A stretch of DNA of 64,000 nt from Aquella oligotrophica (GTDB lineage: Bacteria > Pseudomonadota > Gammaproteobacteria > Burkholderiales > UBA11063): positions 1 through 64,000 of the forward strand of contig NZ_CP024847.1 of the NCBI RefSeq assembly GCF_002892535.1, read 5' to 3'. The notes beneath the pieces are model-generated. The model was not told where the DNA came from. It was given only the letters and a program-made list of their open reading frames with translations, and ran no database searches. A program made the position numbers and the translations under genes. This document shows, in pieces, positions 53,356 through 62,694 of the stretch (the first letter of the stretch is position 1; every line of letters starts with the position of its first letter).

Positions 53356-54048
53356 ATGACTCATGTTTATGATAAACCAAGCAAATATACTAAAGAGCAA
53401 TTAGCTAGAATGTTTCCCTATAGCCTAGGAGAGGACATCGGCAATGCAGTTAGCCATTGTGTTGGTGCATTTATTGCTCTTGGGCTATTAATCAGCCTAG
53501 CTTGGATAGCTGGGCATTATGGTAACTGGCTTGATGGGTTTGCTTTTATCTTTTATGGCTTGACCATGCTATTCATGTTTGTTATGAGTACAGTTTATCA
53601 TTCTATGGTAAATCATCTTGCCCGCTCAGTATTAAAGCGTATGGATCATGTAGCAATTTTTATCCTGATTCTTGGTTCATATACGCCATATGTATTTAGC
53701 CTTCTTAAAACCCAAAGAGCCTACATTACCTATGCAGTAATATTTTTCCTAACCATACTTGGCGTTATCTTCAAGGCTATTTATGCAGGGCGATTTAAAC
53801 GAATCGGTACTTTGATTTATGTTTTGATGGGGTGGGCATCTCTGGTATTAATGCCACAAATAATTGCAAAATTACCAGCTACAGGAGTTGCTTTCCTACT
53901 AGGTGGTGGGGTGGTTTATACACTAGGTGCACTATTTTATGCCTTTAGTAAATTTAAATATTCGCACATGGTTTGGCATATTTTTGTAATCGTTGCAGTT
54001 GTATCGGTATATGCATCGGTAGCTTTTTATATTTTACAATATCGTTAA
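53356..54048 (+). CDS. Hemolysin III / PAQR-family membrane protein (YqfA-like)
   Basis: A 230-residue, seven-helix protein. The family signature runs from MFVMSTVYHSMVNHLARSVLKRMDH (split: STVYHSM and LKRMDHVAIF) to ILGSYTPY, and a late H..WHIFV (SHMVWHIFVIVA) supplies the other metal-binding His residues. Bacterial members such as YqfA/TrhA influence membrane lipid balance; the hemolysin name is historical. AAGGAATTAAACC precedes the ATG. It is monocistronic. Confidence 0.92.
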   Translation: MTHVYDKPSKYTKEQLARMFPYSLGEDIGNAVSHCVGAFIALGLLISLAWIAGHYGNWLDGFAFIFYGLTMLFMFVMSTVYHSMVNHLARSVLKRMDHVAIFILILGSYTPYVFSLLKTQRAYITYAVIFFLTILGVIFKAIYAGRFKRIGTLIYVLMGWASLVLMPQIIAKLPATGVAFLLGGGVVYTLGALFYAFSKFKYSHMVWHIFVIVAVVSVYASVAFYILQYR

Positions 54049-54187
54049 AAAATTAATTAGAATATTTAAGAAGCAATGATAATAAAACTCAATGATTTAA
54101 AAGAGCAATTAGTAAGAAGAAAAATAATAACCCAAGAATCTCAACCCATTTTAGTATAAATAACAAAAACTGTAGGATAGCTCATAA

Positions 54188-54763
54188 ATGACAAAAATTA
54201 ATTTTCAGGTGCACCCATCTTCCATTATTGACGAAGGGGCAACAATTGGTAATGAGACCAAGATTTGGCATTTTAGCCATGTTTGTGGTGGAGCGGTAAT
54301 AGGAGAGAAATGCTCGCTTGGACAAAATGTTTTTATCGGTAACGATGTAATTATCGGTAATAATGTAAAAATTCAAAATAATGTATCAGTTTATGATGCC
54401 GTTTATCTTGAAGATGATGTTTTCTGCGGACCATCGATGGTTTTTACCAATGTTTATAATCCCAGAAGTCATATAATCAGAAAGCATGAATATCGCAAAA
54501 CACTAGTGAAACGAGGAGCAACAATTGGGGCGAATGCCACTGTAGTTTGTGGTGTAACCATTGGTGAATATGCCTTTATTGGTGCTGGATCAGTTATTAA
54601 TAAAGACGTAAAACCTTATGCAATGATGGTTGGTGTTCCTGCTAGGCAGATTGGCTGGGTTTGCAGCTGCGGTGTGAAATTAGTTGCTACTGCTGAAGTT
54701 GCTTGTTGCGAATCTTGTGGCAAAATGTATCGGATTGAAAATGGATCGTGCAATCCGCTCTAA
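54188..54763 (+). CDS. Left-handed beta-helix N-acetyltransferase (WbpD/WlbB-like) with zinc ribbon
   Basis: A 191-residue hexapeptide-repeat enzyme. It runs [25 protein letters not shown] to [12 protein letters not shown]-type coils, then [17 protein letters not shown] and [31 protein letters not shown]. This matches WbpD-type acetyltransferases that acetylate the 3-amino group of UDP-sugars for O-antigens. The C-terminus adds four Cys (CSCG...CCESCG), a possible zinc ribbon. A second such protein ends at the right edge of the window (63770). It is not next to its usual wbp partners here. Confidence 0.85.
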   Translation: MTKINFQVHPSSIIDEGATIGNETKIWHFSHVCGGAVIGEKCSLGQNVFIGNDVIIGNNVKIQNNVSVYDAVYLEDDVFCGPSMVFTNVYNPRSHIIRKHEYRKTLVKRGATIGANATVVCGVTIGEYAFIGAGSVINKDVKPYAMMVGVPARQIGWVCSCGVKLVATAEVACCESCGKMYRIENGSCNPL

Positions 54764-54839
54764 CTTGTTTTAATTGGCTGAAATTCAATTGAAAAATCAA
54801 TTCTTTAGTAGGTTATTTACCACAAATCAAGAAAAAGCC

Positions 54840-54869
54840 TTGACAATACTATGTTTGATATGAGATAAT
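54840..54869 (+). promoter_or_regulatory. Promoter of tRNA-fMet
   Basis: A consensus -35 TTGACA (54840-54845), an 18-base spacer and -10 GATAAT (54864-54869), 15 bases before the mature tRNA. Confidence 0.8.
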
Positions 54870-54884
54870 ACCTACCTTATCAAT

Positions 54885-54961
<77 letters not shown>

Positions 54962-55139
54962 ATTAAATCAATACATCATACTAAAATTCAAGTAAATACT
55001 TTAATATCAATTATTTAGCTGTAATAACCTAATCAAAATCAGTATAGTAATATTGTGACATTTTTCCCCGCTTCATATGCCAAAATAAAGGCTTTAAGAA
55101 ACAGAGTACATGAGTATTGCAAAAGCCTTTATACCTACT

Positions 55140-55688
55140 CTATTGGCAAACACCACACTGTTGTTTTTTATTATACGGTAATAGCATCAGTAAATTTGCC
55201 ATCCCACAAAATCCAGTTACTCCGGCAAAAGTCAACCCGGCACCAACAAAACCACTCAAGAGGAAAAATCCGGGCGCAACAAAATAGCCCAATAAAACCC
55301 CAAGCATAATTAACGAGCCTGCAACAATTTGTACCTGACGCATAATTGGTAATGGAGCTTTGCTATTTTTATTTACTATGCAACCAATGGCTTTCCATGC
55401 AGAAATACCGCCATTGACGATTAGAACTTCTTCTCGATCAATTTGAGCAAATTTTGCTTCATTCATCTTGGTACGATTACCTGATTGACAGTGAATTGCA
55501 ACATGTTCCATGCTTTTTCCGGCAATCGCAAGCTGCTTTGGATCAAACTTTGAAAGTGGCATATTTAGCGCACCACGGATATGCTCACGATTAAATTCAT
55601 CATGCTCACGAATATCACAAACTAGTACCTCATCCGTATCGTAGAGTTGTTTTAATTCCTGTGCTGATATGTATCTGATTTTAGCCAT
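55140..55688 (-). CDS. Rhodanese plus DUF2892 membrane protein (YgaP-like)
   Basis: A 182-residue protein. The rhodanese domain spans 1-105, with active Cys67 in IHCQSGNRT and preceding CDIREHDEFNREHI. Two hydrophobic segments follow (about 117-170, VAGSLIMLGVLLGYFVAPGF and GFCGMANLLMLLPY), as in the DUF2892 part of E. coli YgaP, a membrane sulfurtransferase. It ends CGVCQ, an extra CXXC. It is 13 bases downstream of the CoA-disulfide reductase-like gene, so the two probably act together in persulfide handling. An inverted repeat AAAGGCTTT/AAAGCCTTT lies downstream at 55087-55130. Confidence 0.9.
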   Translation of the reverse strand: MAKIRYISAQELKQLYDTDEVLVCDIREHDEFNREHIRGALNMPLSKFDPKQLAIAGKSMEHVAIHCQSGNRTKMNEAKFAQIDREEVLIVNGGISAWKAIGCIVNKNSKAPLPIMRQVQIVAGSLIMLGVLLGYFVAPGFFLLSGFVGAGLTFAGVTGFCGMANLLMLLPYNKKQQCGVCQ

Positions 55689-55701
55689 GATTGCTATCCT
55701 C

Positions 55702-57399
55702 TTAATTAAAATTATATGCAGTTAAAATTGGATTACGATTAAGAGTTTTATCGTTAAAATATTCATAGTATGAAAGACCTAAGAATCCTCCAGCTACATT
55801 TACCACATTGCTATAGCCAAGATTTTGTAAAGCCAAAGCTCCGTTATAGCTACGCTGCCCACTTCGGCAATGAAGATAAACAGGTCTATCTTTAGGAATT
55901 TCCTGATAGCGACTCCGTAACTCACTTAGTGGAATATGATATGAACCAATTATTTTACCTTTCTCCAACTCTGGAGTTTCTCTCACATCAACAATATATG
56001 CACCAGATTCAACAAGGTTTCGGACTTCATTAGGACTAACTTGACTAAAAGATTTATCCGCAATATTTGCTGCGACATAACCAGCCATGTTTACTACATC
56101 TTTTGCGGAGCTATATGGTGGTGCGTAGCAAAGTTCAATTTCCGTCAAATCATCAATAGTTGCGCCAAACTTGATTGCGGTAGCAATAACATCAATCCGT
56201 TTATCGGCATTACCTTTACCAATTGCCTGTGCCCCAAGAACTTTTCGGGTGTTTTTATCAAAAATCAGTTTGAAGAACATAGTACTATTATCCGGCATCA
56301 AACTAACCTTATCATTTGGAGTAATAATTACTGTTTCATAATCAATATCCATTTTTGTTGCCTGAATAAACCCCTCGGTTAATCCAGTAGACGCAGCATT
56401 GAGATTAAATACCTTGATACAGGACGAACCAATATAGCCGGGATTTAGAAAGTCTTGTCCATTGATATGATCTGCAACTCCACGTGCCTGAATTTGTGCT
56501 GGCCAGGCAAGAGCAAGTTTCCATTTATCATCGAATAATTTACCATCAACTTCAATCGCATCACCGATTGCATAGATATCCGGATCATTAGTCTGACACA
56601 TTGGACTAGTAGCAATTGCTCCAGTCTTGCCAATTTCTAATCCAGCCTCTTTTGCCAAATGTGTTTCCGGGCTAACTCCGATTGCCATAATAACAATATC
56701 AGCCGCAACTTTTTTACCTGAGCCAAGAAGAACAGTATTTGTGTCAAATCCTGCCACCTTATCATTTACAAGCAAATTGATCCCATGATCAAGAATTTCT
56801 TTATGCAAAATCTGTACCATATCATAATCAAAAGTTCGCAAGATTTGTGGCATTGCCTCAATCAAGCTAACATCATAACCAGCCTCTTTTAAGTTTTCCG
56901 CAACCTCAACACCAATAAATCCACCACCAATAACAGCAATTTTTTTGGATTTGTCCTGAATTGCATTATGTAGATTATTAATGTCAGTTACGTTACGCAC
57001 TGTAAACAAATTTATTTTTTCAATGCCGGGAATCGGTGGGACTATAGGTTTAGCCCCCGGAGACAGGATTAATTTATCATAGCTTTCAGTATATAACTCA
57101 CCACTATTTAAATCTTTTATTGTAATTATTTTGTCTTGACGATTAATCGCGGTTACTTCATTCTTGGTACGCGCAATAATATTATATTGTTTCAGGAATT
57201 TCTCGGGTGACATCAGTACCAGCTTATCACTTGAAGAAATATGACCACCAAGAAAATAAGGTAAACTACAATTCGAGAATGAGACATGTTCACCACGCTC
57301 AAACATTATAATCTGATCATCTTCACTTAATCTGCGTAGCCGTGCTGCTGCGGATGCACCACCTGCAACTCCACCAATGATTAATATTTTTCGTGCCAT
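55702..57399 (-). CDS. CoA-disulfide reductase-like flavoprotein with C-terminal rhodanese domain
   Basis: A 565-residue protein. The FAD-binding GGVAGGASAAARLRRL is at 9-24. The redox Cys44 lies in FSNCSLPYFLGG, the NAD(P)H-binding in IAVIGGGFIGVEVAENL, and the FAD pyrophosphate segment in DIYAIGDAIEV. The C-terminal rhodanese domain (about 455-550) has Cys511 in LHCRSGQRS. This is the CoADR-RHD architecture, which reduces CoA persulfide or polysulfide. It forms an operon with the YgaP-like rhodanese. Upstream is a roughly 100-base AT-rich gap. Confidence 0.94.
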   Translation of the reverse strand: MARKILIIGGVAGGASAAARLRRLSEDDQIIMFERGEHVSFSNCSLPYFLGGHISSSDKLVLMSPEKFLKQYNIIARTKNEVTAINRQDKIITIKDLNSGELYTESYDKLILSPGAKPIVPPIPGIEKINLFTVRNVTDINNLHNAIQDKSKKIAVIGGGFIGVEVAENLKEAGYDVSLIEAMPQILRTFDYDMVQILHKEILDHGINLLVNDKVAGFDTNTVLLGSGKKVAADIVIMAIGVSPETHLAKEAGLEIGKTGAIATSPMCQTNDPDIYAIGDAIEVDGKLFDDKWKLALAWPAQIQARGVADHINGQDFLNPGYIGSSCIKVFNLNAASTGLTEGFIQATKMDIDYETVIITPNDKVSLMPDNSTMFFKLIFDKNTRKVLGAQAIGKGNADKRIDVIATAIKFGATIDDLTEIELCYAPPYSSAKDVVNMAGYVAANIADKSFSQVSPNEVRNLVESGAYIVDVRETPELEKGKIIGSYHIPLSELRSRYQEIPKDRPVYLHCRSGQRSYNGALALQNLGYSNVVNVAGGFLGLSYYEYFNDKTLNRNPILTAYNFN

Positions 57400-57498
57400 T
57401 TTGTATATATCCTAATATCGTTCACAACATTATTTTAGATTATTCTAATATAATGTGTCAAGATATATTTTATATATATGGATGTCTTGTAATCGCAC

Positions 57499-58110
57499 TT
57501 AGATGAAGTAATTACCCAGATATTCAGGATTTAAAGGCATATTTATTATTGTTGTAATCCCCTGAATTATAAGTGTAGTTTGCTCTAAATCAGTGTAAAA
57601 CTCGAAAATAACATTATCTTGATAATCTATTTTAGAAATAACACTATTATTTTGTAAATAATATTTAACCTTATCGGCAAGAGTATAGCTAACATGAATC
57701 CGATATAAGTCTTTGGCTGTCTTTTCAACGATTTTAGCACTCTCCAGACCTGATTTAACTGCGGCTGTGTATGCGCGTACAAGTCCACCCGCACCAAGTT
57801 TAATACCACCAAAATAGCGGGTAATGATGGCAATTATATTGGTGATTTTCTCATGTTTGAGAACATTTAAGATTGGCATCCCAGCAGTACCACCTGGTTC
57901 TCCATCATCGCTAAATTTCTGCTGTTCTGAGCTATAGCCAATTATATAAGCATAGCAATGATGATTTGCTTTTGGATGTAACTCTTTAATTAAATCAAGT
58001 TTTTTGATCGCCTCACTACTATCATTTACCGGAAATAAATCAGCAATAAATCTTGATTTATCAATAATGATTTCTGTAGTAACATGTTCGCTGATAGAGT
58101 AAATCTTCAT
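57499..58110 (-). CDS. YigZ/IMPACT family protein
   Basis: A 203-residue protein with the UPF0029 core: EHVTTEIIIDKSRFIADLFPV, HPKANHHCYAYIIG, FSDDGEPGGTAGMPIL and TRYFGGIKLGAGGLVRAYT. A C-terminal EF-G-V-like domain follows. The E. coli homologue is YigZ, of unclear role, linked by its fold to translation control. The start codon overlaps the rsmI stop by one base (58110). Confidence 0.94.
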   Translation of the reverse strand: MKIYSISEHVTTEIIIDKSRFIADLFPVNDSSEAIKKLDLIKELHPKANHHCYAYIIGYSSEQQKFSDDGEPGGTAGMPILNVLKHEKITNIIAIITRYFGGIKLGAGGLVRAYTAAVKSGLESAKIVEKTAKDLYRIHVSYTLADKVKYYLQNNSVISKIDYQDNVIFEFYTDLEQTTLIIQGITTIINMPLNPEYLGNYFI

Positions 58111-58946
58111 TAAATATTTTTCTTAGCCAATAGAAAATTATATAGTGCATCTTTATCGCCACCAATGATTTTATTCGTTAGGTTAACTGCCTTTTTGGCA
58201 GGAAGCTCTTCAGCAAGTAGTTCAAGTATTTTTATTTGTTCGGGAGTTATAAGCTCTTTTTGATCGGTATCTATGTGTGGCGTTATAATTATGACAAATT
58301 CACCTTTTTGTTGATACGAATCATTCTTTACAAAATCCAGTATATTATTAATCGTATCTTTTTTGATGGTTTCAAACTGTTTAGTCAATTCTCGTCCCAT
58401 TACAATAGTGGTTGACTCGCCCAATATATCAAAGATGTCCTGTAAACAATCAACTATTCGATGCGGAGATTCATAAATTCCAACAGCATAATTTACATTC
58501 TTCCATTGTTGGAGCTGTTTTTGCCGTTGTGAACTCTTATTCGCTAGGAAACCATGAAACAAGAATGGTGTATCAATCAAGCCAGCAACTGAAATCAGAC
58601 TTATGAAGGCACATGCCCCCGGTAATGGACTAATCTTGTGACCAAGTTGTAAAGCCTTATTACATAAACGTGCCCCCGGGTCAGATATTCCGGGAGTACC
58701 AGCATCACTAATCTGAACAATAAGTAAATTTTCTTCTAGCCAAGAAATTACTTTCTCACTAACCTCATTTTCATTATGTTCATGAAAAGCAACAAGTTTC
58801 TTATTATTTATTCCATAATATCCAAGTAATTTTTGGCTATTGCGGGTATCTTCACACAAAATTATGTCAGATTTTTTTAGAATTTCAATTGCTCGAAATG
58901 TAATATCTTCTAGATTTCCGATAGGCGTGGCACAAATATACAGCAT
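58110..58946 (-). CDS. rsmI: 16S rRNA (cytidine(1402)-2'-O)-methyltransferase
   Basis: A 278-residue TP-methylase. ICATPIGNLEDITFRAIEILK at the start, CEDTRNSQKLL, HEHNE, VQISDAGTPGISDPGARLC and PLPGACAFISLISVAGL are all RsmI hallmarks. It methylates the ribose of C1402 in the ribosomal decoding centre with SAM. It is coupled to yigZ downstream. Confidence 0.96.
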   Translation of the reverse strand: MLYICATPIGNLEDITFRAIEILKKSDIILCEDTRNSQKLLGYYGINNKKLVAFHEHNENEVSEKVISWLEENLLIVQISDAGTPGISDPGARLCNKALQLGHKISPLPGACAFISLISVAGLIDTPFLFHGFLANKSSQRQKQLQQWKNVNYAVGIYESPHRIVDCLQDIFDILGESTTIVMGRELTKQFETIKKDTINNILDFVKNDSYQQKGEFVIIITPHIDTDQKELITPEQIKILELLAEELPAKKAVNLTNKIIGGDKDALYNFLLAKKNI

Positions 58947-59087
58947 AACTATTACTTTTATTAGAAATAAAACCTAATTATAGAGTATATTACTTTTAGC
59001 TGGCTGGATTATTCATGAAAGAGTACAATTACGTCATAATATATATAGTATCCTTGATCTTAATTGGAAACTCTCTCTGGAATAAAA

Positions 59088-60851
59088 ATGGATTACATCA
59101 AATTATTGCAGCCAATAGTTATTTTTAGCCTATTAGTGCTTATTTTTATTTTTGTACTAAAACGCTACCCAACAGCAAAAACCACCGCAGTTTTGGATGC
59201 CAAAGATAAAAAAATTATTGGTTTATTAACTTTGATTTACGGTGTTATCAGTTTCTGTTACTTTGGAGCTTTTAATGCTTTTGGCTCATGGCATGTTGGT
59301 AATCCTGATCAATCATTTGATATTGTTTTTAACAAACCACAACAAATTGAGAAGATTTATTACTATTATGGTGTTGGTGATGGTAACTTGAAGCTTGAAT
59401 ATACTACTGATCGTGGTGAGACAGGTACATTCCCATTTAGAAGTGAATGGTCTTTTTATAAATGGCAATCGATTAATTTTCCAATCACACAAAGTATCCG
59501 TCAACTCACTATTAAACCTGAAACGCCAGGCATTGAATTAAAGCGATTGACATTCTTTAATGCTAATCAGCAGATTACTGATTTTAAAATAGTTGCTTCT
59601 GCGGAAACAGCGGCAGAATTAAATGCGGTAGTTGGCAAAAAGTTTATAAATCATTATGATAATTCTTATTTATCAAGTACCTTTTTTGATGAGGTTTATT
59701 ATGCTAGAACGGCATATGAATATTTGCAGGGCTTGCCGCCATATTCGTGGGTTCATCCTCCGCTTGGCATACTATTAATCGCGATTGGAATTATTATCTT
59801 TGGTATGAATCCAGTTGGTTGGCGATTTATCCCGGATATTACCGGGATTATCATGATTGCTGTGATATATATATTCGCCAAAGAGTTATTTAAGTCAAGA
59901 AAAGCTGCTATTATCAGTAGTTTTCTATTGATGTTTGATTTTATGCATTTTACCATGGGTCGGATGGCATCAATTGATTCGAGTGCAACTTTATTTATAC
60001 TTTGTGAGTACTATTTTCTGTACAAATATTTTAGCTTTCGGATGAATCAGCAGCTAAATAATGCAGTACGTTCGCTGCTCTTTTGTGGTTTATTTTTTGG
60101 CTTAGCCATGGCTAGTAAATGGCAAGGATTATATACGGCTCCATTAGTATTTGTTTGCCTGATTTATGCCGAGCTATTTAAAAATAAATTAGCGTTTAAA
60201 ACACTCATAAATAAATTTTGTTTATATGCGGTGATGCTTATATTATTACCAATCGGCTTGTATCTACTGGCTTATAGTAGCTCATTCATGACAAACCAGC
60301 AAACAAATATCTTATCGTTTGTTATAAATATGCAAGAGGCTATGCTTAATTATCATCATAGTTACGCTTTAAATGTCACACATCCATATTCCTCAAATTG
60401 GTGGAGCTGGCCGTTATTAGTAAAGCCATTATCGCTATACTATTGGCAAAATGATTCGGGATTGGCAAGTTCTATTGTTCTTATGGGTAATCCTGCGATT
60501 TGGTGGAGTGGGATTCTGGCTGTAGCTATTATTCTAAAAAGTATAATCAAAGACAAGAGATTACTCACAACTCAACTACTACTAATGATTTTATCATTGT
60601 ATCTTCCATGGATTTTTATTGGGCGTCTTAGCTTTATCTATTATTTTTATAGTGTAACTCCTTTCTGGATTTTAGCTATTACCTACGTTTTAAATGAACA
60701 ATTGCAGGTTGGGAATAAGAAATATGTCTATGGATACTTGCTTATATGTGGATTGTTGTTTATTATGTTTTATCCGGTAATCTCTGGAGTTCCTTTTTAT
60801 CGCTCATATGTTATTAAGTATTTACTTTGGTTTAGTAGTTGGAACTTTTAA
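59088..60851 (+). CDS. PMT-family (GT39-like) phospholipid-dependent glycosyltransferase, second copy
   Basis: 587 residues from the ATG at 59088, with TGGAA upstream; a TTG at 59064 is an unlikely earlier start. The catalytic-loop motif FDEVYYARTAYEYL and VHPPLGILLIAIG are present, as are NPVGWRFIPDI and MASIDSSATLF. Like its paralogue at 9045 it carries an extra segment of about 130 residues, beta-rich by pattern, between helix 2 and the DE motif (DIVFNKPQQIEKIYYYYG and onward). It has about 12 helices and a similar C-terminus. It stands alone, outside the polysaccharide operon. The acceptor is unknown. Confidence 0.85.
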   Translation: MDYIKLLQPIVIFSLLVLIFIFVLKRYPTAKTTAVLDAKDKKIIGLLTLIYGVISFCYFGAFNAFGSWHVGNPDQSFDIVFNKPQQIEKIYYYYGVGDGNLKLEYTTDRGETGTFPFRSEWSFYKWQSINFPITQSIRQLTIKPETPGIELKRLTFFNANQQITDFKIVASAETAAELNAVVGKKFINHYDNSYLSSTFFDEVYYARTAYEYLQGLPPYSWVHPPLGILLIAIGIIIFGMNPVGWRFIPDITGIIMIAVIYIFAKELFKSRKAAIISSFLLMFDFMHFTMGRMASIDSSATLFILCEYYFLYKYFSFRMNQQLNNAVRSLLFCGLFFGLAMASKWQGLYTAPLVFVCLIYAELFKNKLAFKTLINKFCLYAVMLILLPIGLYLLAYSSSFMTNQQTNILSFVINMQEAMLNYHHSYALNVTHPYSSNWWSWPLLVKPLSLYYWQNDSGLASSIVLMGNPAIWWSGILAVAIILKSIIKDKRLLTTQLLLMILSLYLPWIFIGRLSFIYYFYSVTPFWILAITYVLNEQLQVGNKKYVYGYLLICGLLFIMFYPVISGVPFYRSYVIKYLLWFSSWNF

Positions 60852-60886
60852 TAGTTTATGCCTATTGTTTCAATTAGAATCATTAA

Positions 60887-60916
60887 TTGGATTAATTATG
60901 ATTGCTGACTTATAAT
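60887..60916 (+). promoter_or_regulatory. Promoter candidate for ahpC
   Basis: TTGGAT (60887-60892), an 18-base spacer and a perfect TATAAT (60911-60916), followed by TAGGAG as Shine-Dalgarno before the ahpC ATG. Confidence 0.5.
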
Positions 60917-60963
60917 AACTCCTGTCTGAAACAGATTAATAAATAATTTTTAGGAGTGTTATT

Positions 60964-61491
60964 ATGTTATCAGTAGGCAATAAATTCCCTGAGTTTAAAT
61001 TAACTGCAGTTAGTGGTACAAGCCCAGAAAGCTTTAGCGAAGCAAGTCTTGAAACATATGGGAAACAATGGAAAATTGTTTTCTTCTGGCCAAAAGATTT
61101 CACTTTTGTATGTCCAACAGAAATTGCTGGTTTTGGAAAGCTTGAAGGGGATTTTAAAGACCGAGATGCGGTATTAATTGGTGCTTCAACTGACAGTGAT
61201 TTTGTTCATGCGGCATGGCGCGGTAGTCATAATGATTTAAAACCATTGACTTTCCCTTGGCTTGCCGACATTAAAAAAGATCTAGCTAGCAAACTAGGTA
61301 TTCTTAATGAAGAAGCTGGTGTTGCGAACCGTGCAACATTCATTGTTGATCCTGAGAATATCATTCGTTATGCGGAAATGACTGATTTAAGCGTAGGGCG
61401 TAATCCAAATGAAACACTACGTATTTTGGATGCATTACAAACTGATGAGCTATGCCCATGTAACTGGCATAAAGGTGAAGCAACTTTATAA
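60964..61491 (+). CDS. ahpC: AhpC-type peroxiredoxin
   Basis: A 175-residue peroxiredoxin. The peroxidatic Cys50 lies in KDFTFVCPTE. Two C-terminal Cys (164 and 166 in LCPCNW) match the resolving CPC of actinobacterial-type AhpC, which is reduced through AhpD and not AhpF. It removes H2O2, alkyl peroxides or peroxynitrite. An ahpD-like gene follows 46 bases later across a hairpin, which fits that electron route. Confidence 0.94.
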   Translation: MLSVGNKFPEFKLTAVSGTSPESFSEASLETYGKQWKIVFFWPKDFTFVCPTEIAGFGKLEGDFKDRDAVLIGASTDSDFVHAAWRGSHNDLKPLTFPWLADIKKDLASKLGILNEEAGVANRATFIVDPENIIRYAEMTDLSVGRNPNETLRILDALQTDELCPCNWHKGEATL

Positions 61492-61499
61492 CATCTAGA

Positions 61500-61520
61500 A
61501 AGGGGAGGAACTCTCCCCTT
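61500..61520 (+). other. Intercistronic hairpin between ahpC and ahpD
   Basis: AAGGGGAG-GAACT-CTCCCCTT forms an 8-bp GC-rich stem 8 bases after the ahpC stop, without a T run behind it. It is more likely an RNA stability or processing element than a terminator. Confidence 0.65.
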
Positions 61521-61537
61521 ATGATAAGGACGTAATC

Positions 61538-62071
61538 ATGAATTTTGAAAATATACTAAATGCCTTGCCCGATTATGCAAAGGATATCAAACTAAATTTA
61601 AGTAGTTTAGCAAATAATCATTCAGGAATTACTGATGCACAATTTGCTGGAAGTGTTCTAGTCGCAGCGATAGCCAGTAAGAATGGTGCACTATCAAAAC
61701 ATATCCGTCAGTCAATTGCGAGTACTCTTAATGAGATTGAAATAAACGCTGCTCATTCTGCTGTATCGATTATGGCAATGACGAATATTTACTATCGCTT
61801 TACTGATTTGGTGAATGACCCTAGTTATGCAACAATGCCTGCTGGTTTAAGAATGAATATTCTAGCAAACCACGGGATTGATAAAATAACTTTTGAAATG
61901 TGGTCATTAGTGGTATCAATTATTAATGGCTGTCACAAATGCGTTACCGCTCATGAACAGGTGCTAGTGAAACAACATGAAGTTGCTAAGGAAACAATCC
62001 AACTATTAGCAAAAATAGCTGCTGTAATTCATAGCCTTGCTACAGTGCAAATAGTCGAATTAAGCAAATAA
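61538..62071 (+). CDS. ahpD: AhpD-like alkyl hydroperoxidase (carboxymuconolactone decarboxylase fold)
   Basis: A 177-residue protein. The redox pair is C132-X-X-C135 in INGCHKCVTAHEQV, with the partner His a few residues on. The helical N-terminal part (LPDYAKDIKLNLSSL and GSVLVAAIASKNGAL) also fits AhpD. It passes electrons from lipoamide to AhpC in mycobacteria and has weak peroxidase activity itself. AAGGA lies 9 bases before the ATG. It sits between ahpC and a dps-like gene. Confidence 0.93.
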   Translation: MNFENILNALPDYAKDIKLNLSSLANNHSGITDAQFAGSVLVAAIASKNGALSKHIRQSIASTLNEIEINAAHSAVSIMAMTNIYYRFTDLVNDPSYATMPAGLRMNILANHGIDKITFEMWSLVVSIINGCHKCVTAHEQVLVKQHEVAKETIQLLAKIAAVIHSLATVQIVELSK

Positions 62072-62142
62072 TGTTATAATCATGAATAGAAGCTTATAGT
62101 AATGATTAAGTTCAATTTAAGCAAGAATAGAAGGAGTCAATC

Positions 62143-62628
62143 ATGTTAAAGCAACAATTTTTCGAGATAAATGATGGGATTACTCAAGAGCATCGAGTAA
62201 CAATTGCGAATGGTCTGGCAGCATTACTAGCCGATAGCTATTCATTGTATCTGAAAACCCATAATTTCCATTGGAATGTGACTGGTCCAATGTTTAATAC
62301 CTTACATTTGATGTTTGAAACTCATTATAGTGAGTTAGCTTTGGCAGTTGATTTAATTGCTGAACGGATTCGGGCGCTTGGTTTTATTGCCCCAGGTAGC
62401 TATAGTGAATTTGCAAAATTAAGCAAGGTTACGGAACATTCAGGCGATACAGATGCGACCGATATGGTTAAATATCTGATTGAAGCACATGAGGTAGTTA
62501 TTAAAACTGCTAGAGAAATCATTGCTATAGCAGATGAAGCAAATGATCAGGTAACATTAGATCTATTAACTCAGCGTTTGCAAGTTCATGAAAAAACAGT
62601 CTGGATGTTAAGAAGCCTTTTGCGTTAA
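62143..62628 (+). CDS. dps: Dps family DNA-binding ferritin-like protein
   Basis: A 161-residue four-helix protein. The intersubunit ferroxidase residues are visible: His40 in LKTHNFHWNVTG, and THYSELALAVDLIAERIRALG with the second His and the Asp/Glu pair. It forms 12-subunit shells that oxidise Fe(II) with H2O2 and protect DNA. A short charged N-terminus and no long Lys tail suggest weak direct DNA binding. AGAAGGAGTC precedes the ATG. It completes a peroxide-defence cluster with ahpC and ahpD. Confidence 0.93.
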   Translation: MLKQQFFEINDGITQEHRVTIANGLAALLADSYSLYLKTHNFHWNVTGPMFNTLHLMFETHYSELALAVDLIAERIRALGFIAPGSYSEFAKLSKVTEHSGDTDATDMVKYLIEAHEVVIKTAREIIAIADEANDQVTLDLLTQRLQVHEKTVWMLRSLLR

Positions 62629-62639
62629 ATTTAAATACT

Positions 62640-62672
62640 GCTCCCAATCAAATAAATATTAGCGTTGGGAGC
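62640..62672 (+). other. Inverted repeat after dps
   Basis: GCTCCCAA (62640-62647) pairs with TTGGGAGC (62665-62672) around a 17-base AT-rich loop. It begins 12 bases after the dps stop. There is no T run, so terminator function is uncertain. The TTG of the following frame lies inside the stem. Confidence 0.45.
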
Positions 62673-62694
62673 GATAATAGCGGAAAAATCAAGT

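Noticed and set aside
55087-55130. Terminator for the YgaP-like gene
   Set aside because: AAAGGCTTT/AAAGCCTTT are complementary, but the 26-base spacer and weak flanking T run make a functional terminator uncertain. It is mentioned only in the gene entry.
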